Shown here one piece after another: positions 59,304 to 64,000 of a stretch of DNA of 64,000 bases (positions are counted from its first letter, which is position 1; each line of letters begins with the position of its first letter). This DNA is from Toxoplasma gondii ME49 (taxonomy: Eukaryota; Apicomplexa; Conoidasida; Eucoccidiorida; Sarcocystidae). The notes under the pieces are model-generated. The model was given only the letters and a program-made list of their open reading frames with translations. It did no database searches and was not told the DNA's origin. Location of the stretch: the NCBI RefSeq assembly GCF_000006565.2, contig NC_031479.1:1240001-1304000 (forward strand), in the 5' to 3' direction. A program made the position numbers and the translations under genes.

Positions 59304-62300
59304 ATGCCTGTCGCAGGTGAAGCAGTCGAGATGCCGGTTCCGGCGGGCGGCTTTTCTGCGTCTTTGGGGTCTGCTCCTCCAGCCCTGTCTCCGTTGTTTT
59401 CTTCTCCTTCTGAGCTTCTGTACACGTTCTTTCCACTCGTTGTGCTCTTTGTCTGTTTCCACGCAATCAGTTCGAACTCTCCGTCTTCTCCTTCGCTCTC
59501 GATTTCAGCCTCGATTCGCGCCTTTCGCCTGCACCTCGCCGCAGTCCACCACAGCCTCCCCACCTCGCTCTTCTCCCTGAACGTCCTCCTCTCTCCCGCT
59601 TTCCTCTGTCTCCTTCTGCCCTACGCCTCCTTTCTGCTGCTGCGCCTGCTCCCGGCTCTGTCCTTGGAGCCTTCGATTCCACCGAGTGCAGTCGCCGTCA
59701 CGTACTCCGACCTCTTTCAGTCGCCCTCCGTCTTCTCTCTCCCCGCCGCCGAGACCACCCAACTCGCAGGCGAGAGGAAGAAACGGCTGTTTCTTTCCTT
59801 CTTCTCGCTCCCAGATCCCCAAACCTTTTCGCCTCTCCTGCGCTTCCTCCTCCATCCCTTCTACCTCTCCCAGAGCTCCGTCGTCTTCTGGCTGGGCGTC
59901 GGCCCCTTTCTGCTCTACTCCTGTGCTGTGTACATACAGCAGGCGATCGAAGAGGAACGCAGAGGCCTGACACTCGCCCAGCAGACGGACAGACAGATCT
60001 CTTCTCCACGACTGCGCGCTGCCCTCGCGATTCTCATTTGCCTCTACATGCCTGCAGTCTTCATGACATGGCTTGTCGCTCATGTCTTCCCCACAGCCGA
60101 GGCGCAGCCGTTCCGATACTTTGGAGTCAGCGGGACGATCTACGCTCTCGCCGCCGTCGTCTTCTTCTATGATCCCGTAAGTCAACATGCAACCTTGTTG
60201 CGCAAGGGAAGCCTCTCTTTCGTCTCAGTCTCGGTCGACGTGGAACCTGTTTTTTCAGGTCGCTGCACCCGTCTTCGCAGCGGGAGACAACGACTGCTCA
60301 TGTCCTGCTGTCGTTTCTGTAGCTCTCTCTCTTAACAGGAGGTCGAAGGATGCTCTCTCACCTCAGATCTGCGCGTAAAGAGCGAAGTCTTTCACTCTCG
60401 CACTGTCTCCCTCCCCATCCGATCTCTTAGCAGAGACGCGTCTCTTTTCAGAAGCCTCTGTGTGCATCTGGTGTCTCTGGCGGCGCGCATGCACCAACGT
60501 CTGACGCATCATGCAGCGAGGAATCAGTCGCGCGTCCGCCCTGAGACCGCTTCAGGGGAATCTTGATTTTGCAGACCACGAAAGACAAAAGTCGCAGCGT
60601 CCATCAAGGCTGTGGGTGGAACTTGAAACTGCAGCGTTTCATCAGTCTTTCCAACCAGCCCTCCAGGTTGAAAGATCGCGCATGTCACGATGAGAGCTCC
60701 GCATTTCTGTCCCTGTCTTCTTCTTCCTCCTCTCAGGTGGTCCACAGCGGCATGTTTGCGGATCCTTCGATTCAGTTCCCGCTGCCGCTGCACGTCCGTA
60801 GCGTGACGTCGGTGCTCGTTTTCTTTCTCTTTCTTTTCTCGCCGCCTCCTGGCGACCTTCTTCTTCTTCTCTCCGGCGCGCTGTCCGCCGTCCTCGCCGT
60901 CGCGGCAGCCACGGTGCCGCCGTTCTTCGGTGTCTCTGGCGCTGTGGCGGCTTTCTCTGCAGTCACCTCGGCTGTCGCGTTCGGGGGCCGTCTGGGCATC
61001 TCACACACTCTGGTCTCGTCTGTTTCGTCGCTCTTCTTCGTCGACTTGGGTCCTCTCGACTCCGGCGCCGTGTCTCCCGCAGGAAAGGAATACATGCGCG
61101 TCTCTTCAGACGGAGCAGCGCCGCCAGATCCCCTCACCTGGACTGTCGCAGGTCTCTTCCTCGTCTTCGCGGGGGGTATGGCTCTCGCCGGCGCCTGCTG
61201 GCGCTGGGCGTCTCTCCTCGACTGGCTTGTCCACGCCGTCAGAGTAAGCGAACAGGCGACAGAAGAAGCAACTGTCTTCTCGGGGAAAATGCGTGAGCGA
61301 AAAAACGTCGCCCTGCAGAAGGCGACTCGCTTCTTACTGAACGGGACGCGTCCGTCTCTGGCGATGGGCCGCCTTTTCGGCACATTGAAATCCTTGCATG
61401 CGGACTCGTAGGTAAACATGTCGCGTGATCCCAGATAAACACATGACTCTATAGCTTCGTCTACGTATATATATATATATATATATATAGATATATAGAT
61501 AGATATAGATAGATAGATAAATATATAGATAGATACATATGTAGATATATATATATATTTAGATATAGATATACATAGATATAGATAGATATATAGATAG
61601 ATTTGGAGTGTGTGGAAAAGTGATTAGGAGATATTTTCATGCTTGTATGGACGCGCTGCATGCGGAGTATCCAGGAAGGGATTGCTGAGAAGTGACGGAG
61701 TTCTAGTGGGGTGGACTGGTGTGCAGCAGTCATGAAGAACGTTGTGTTCTGTTTTTCATGAGTCATATTCATTGTCTTTTATACTGAAGGGTCGTCGACA
61801 GTCGAAAAGAACGTGGTTGTCTGTGTCTCGTAACTCGAGTCACATTTCCTCGTCCCCAAAATGTGTGGTTTTCTTGTTTCTTATGACAGGACGGGAGGAG
61901 CGTACGGGCTCGCTTGACATCTGCGGCGGTCATGGTGGCTTTCACCTGTCTCCCTTTTTCGTTTTCTTCTCTCCCGTCTCTCGGGGAGCTTTTCTCGGAT
62001 CCGCTGAAGACCTTGTAAGCGTCTGCTTTTGCCGGCTCCCTTGTTTCTTGGAACTTCGCAGCAAGTGGTTCTGATTCCCTTGAACGGAGGCAATATCTAA
62101 GCGCATGCCCCCCACTTGGTGTAGTATGTCAAAGATTAAAAACGCCATGCGCAGCTGAGTCTTCGATGCTTTGACTGTGTTGACTGCATGCGTTTCCCTT
62201 CTTCGTGAAGAGACGCCACGGGGGCTTCCTGCAAGCATCAGAAGTCGCTGAGACGTGTGTCTTGCGGTGGCTTCGGAGCTGCGGCATCCGCGTTTTCTTG

Positions 62301-64000
62301 GCTGCCTGTGTCCGCGCATGCGTCCGAGTGGAGTCTCCTGCCAGTGAATCTTCTTCAGCGGTCCCAAGCTTCAGAGACACGATGTGAACCAAGATCTCGC
62401 GTTTCGCGCGACGTACTTTTCCGCGCGTGCGTCTGCGCCTGCGGAAGGGCGTTGGCGGTTTCTCGCTTCTGAACAGGAAACGGGGAGAGCAGCTTGTGTC
62501 CACAGGTCTGTGTCGCCTGATCGGGTGCAAAAGGATCACGCAGACAGGGGCGCGTTCAACAGATTTTTCACGATTGTGCTCGACCCACACTTCTTGTGAA
62601 AGGCGTACAATCCCTATAAGGTGTCTACAAGAGTTCCGAGACATCTGGCCACTGCGGGAGGTCCTCTTTGTTGAGCGTCTGTCCTTCAGGCGCAGCTTGC
62701 CCGTCGGCGATCCGAGCTTGTACGCGGTCACTTGCACCGAGCGAAGTAAGTGCTGTTGGAAGTGACGTGGATTTCAGAACTTTCTTGCCGAAATGCAGAA
62801 AAGTCGGCGTCAAGATCTAAACCAGGAGTCCACCTCTCAGTTTGCCTCGAAGGAACAGGGCGAGAAATCAAGCCTCACATGCGCGAATGGGCCGTGACAT
62901 CTTACTGGGAAACATCGTCTCCGTGCTGGAGGTGTCTGTACATACACCGCAAGGTTACCTCGCCAGTTTTCGCTAGAAAACAGTCTTTTCGCAAGTTCAA
63001 GAGAGGACGTCTGTCTCGACAGTTCGATCTCTTGAGGCAAGTGTCTGTACGTTTCCACTGTCTATGAGCCAGTGAGCATTGGTGCAAACGAAGCAATGCT
63101 TCGCGACGGCCTTCTCGTCCCCGTTCGGCCTCTCGATTCCACCGTTCTCTCTTCCGTGGCGACGAAGCGCCCTCGGAGACAAACATGTGTACTGGCGATT
63201 TTCTTCTCTGTATGTCAGTGACTAGTTCGCCTCCCATATGGCGAGTGCGTGAGTGAACAAACGTCCGTCGGGGCTTTACGAATCTGCGTGTCTTGCGGAT
63301 TTCCAAAGGGGACCTAGACCTTGGGTCTGCTGTGCTGTCTGTACAGCTGTGCTTCTGGGGTCGATTGGAGCGAAGACCGCGGCATTCTGGACACCCTTGT
63401 TTGGGATGGGAGGTCGAAGCCGTAAGTACAGAAAATTTCACGCGATTCTTTCGTCGCCGTGTGCCTGTGTGTGTTTTTGGAGATCTCACACTCTGAGGAC
63501 GCCATTTGAAAAACCTCTCTCTGAAGCCGTCCTGCCGGCTGTTTGTCTCGCGTATGACTCTGTACACTTCACACTCCTTCTTTGTCCAGCCTCGGTGTCT
63601 CTTGTTCGAGCCTGCTGCTTGTCTCTAGAGTGTCTTTGGCGTCTGGACTCCAGATCATTAGGTGCCTCTCTCGCGTCGAGATAGACTCCAGAAGGTCTCG
63701 AGCATGAGCGCGCGTTCAACATCTAGTTAGAGACCTCGCAGCAGGCTAGCCGTTGATGGTGTTGCGTAGGGTGTTGCCTGCGGCGACAGCCGCCTTCGTA
63801 TTCTGACGCATTTCAGTTCCCAGGATGCGAAGACGACTCACCTCGAGACAGGGCGGTCTCTCTGTCAGGCCTTCTTCAGGGAGTCACCCGTCTCCACTCT
63901 GCGTGTGGCGTTCGCCTCGGAGGTCCCCCCTCTTTCTCGTCGCTGCTCGGCGGACTCGAGCTCGTGAAGTCTCCAGCGCCTTTCTGTTCTGTCCTTCATC
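59304..64000 (+). CDS. multi-pass membrane protein, possibly Der1/rhomboid-like; runs off the right edge
   Basis: Proposed exons, all in phase: 59304-60176, 60737-61243, 61890-62014, 62690-62745, 63347-63421, 63824 to the window end. The start is the ATG after gtcgggaag. An upstream exon 58825-58942 joined to 59317 (phase 1) is an alternative start. About nine hydrophobic segments are seen, including LLYTFFPLVVLFVCFHA, VVFWLGVGPFLLYSCAVY, LAILICLYMPAVFMTWLV, VTSVLVFFLFLFSPPPGD and VAGLFLVFAGGMALAGACW. The block RFLLHPFYLS...YIQQAIEEE and the order of the next helices recall Derlins, but key Derlin motifs are not clear, so this is a weak inference. If the donor at 61244 (AGA|gtaagc) is not used, the second exon ends at a TAG at 61411 and the protein is 516 residues. 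The later exons have good splice sites and matching phase, which is why I join them. Confidence 0.55.
61462..61610. repeat. TA and tagatagata microsatellite, intronic or 3' flanking
   Basis: TA run followed by GATA-type tagatagata tracts. It is intronic if exon 61890-62014 belongs to the multi-pass gene, otherwise in its 3' flank. Confidence 0.9.

Noticed and set aside
60258..60340. Possible extra exon (VAAPVFAAGDND) after ttttttcag in the multi-pass gene
   Set aside because: The direct join 60176 to 60737 is in phase and keeps the helix pattern; the segment hits a stop without a good donor.

Overview
The window looks like nuclear DNA of a coccidian apicomplexan, most likely Toxoplasma gondii or a close relative such as Hammondia or Neospora. 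The grounds are about 50% GC, many TGCATGC motifs, intron-rich genes with GTAAG/GTGAG donors and pyrimidine-rich acceptors, (TA)n microsatellites in introns and flanks, Ser- and Glu-rich inserts in otherwise conserved proteins, and start contexts of the AAAATGG type. All gene models below were built by hand. A splice join was accepted only when donor phase and acceptor phase agreed. The few joins that did not agree are flagged.

Layout from left to right: (1) a possible 3' end of a + strand gene (872-1226); (2) a + strand gene of about 11 exons (1467-11583) for a helical protein with a mitochondrial-type N terminus; (3) an intronless - strand WD40 protein of AAMP/Sqt1 type (15766-13532); (4) a + strand calnexin-like ER membrane chaperone (17092-22877), divergent from the WD40 gene; (5) a - strand ZNF830/CCDC16-like protein (28350-24859); (6) a - strand single-exon ORF with an 11-residue tandem repeat and a Cys-rich end (32029-30860); (7) a - strand SERAC1-like lipase in seven exons, about 2,840 residues (48133-36740); (8) a + strand six-exon gene for a presequence-bearing membrane protein that fits mitochondrial ATP synthase subunit a (52319-54281); (9) a + strand multi-pass membrane protein, weakly Der1/rhomboid-like, that leaves the window on the right (59304 to beyond 64000).

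This is an ordinary eukaryotic gene neighbourhood, not an operon or island. Several genes point to membranes and organelles: a mitochondrial F-ATPase subunit, a SERAC1-type phospholipid-remodelling enzyme, an ER lectin chaperone, a possible Der1-like ER protein, and one or two mitochondrially targeted unknowns. I see no evidence that they act together.

The most interesting points are the subunit a candidate, whose Arg, acidic and Gln residues keep the bacterial spacing (+35, +42); a calnexin that keeps its glucose-binding residues but has lost nearly the whole P-domain arm; a SERAC1 homologue more than four times the human length; a ZNF830 homologue without its zinc finger; and SSU-rRNA-like motifs, one inside an AT-rich island, in two introns of gene 2, which suggest organelle DNA insertions. 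The long non-coding stretches (28.4-30.9 kb, 32.0-36.7 kb, 48.1-52.3 kb, 54.3-58.8 kb) hold microsatellites, a 63-bp minisatellite and short palindromes, and no gene I can support.
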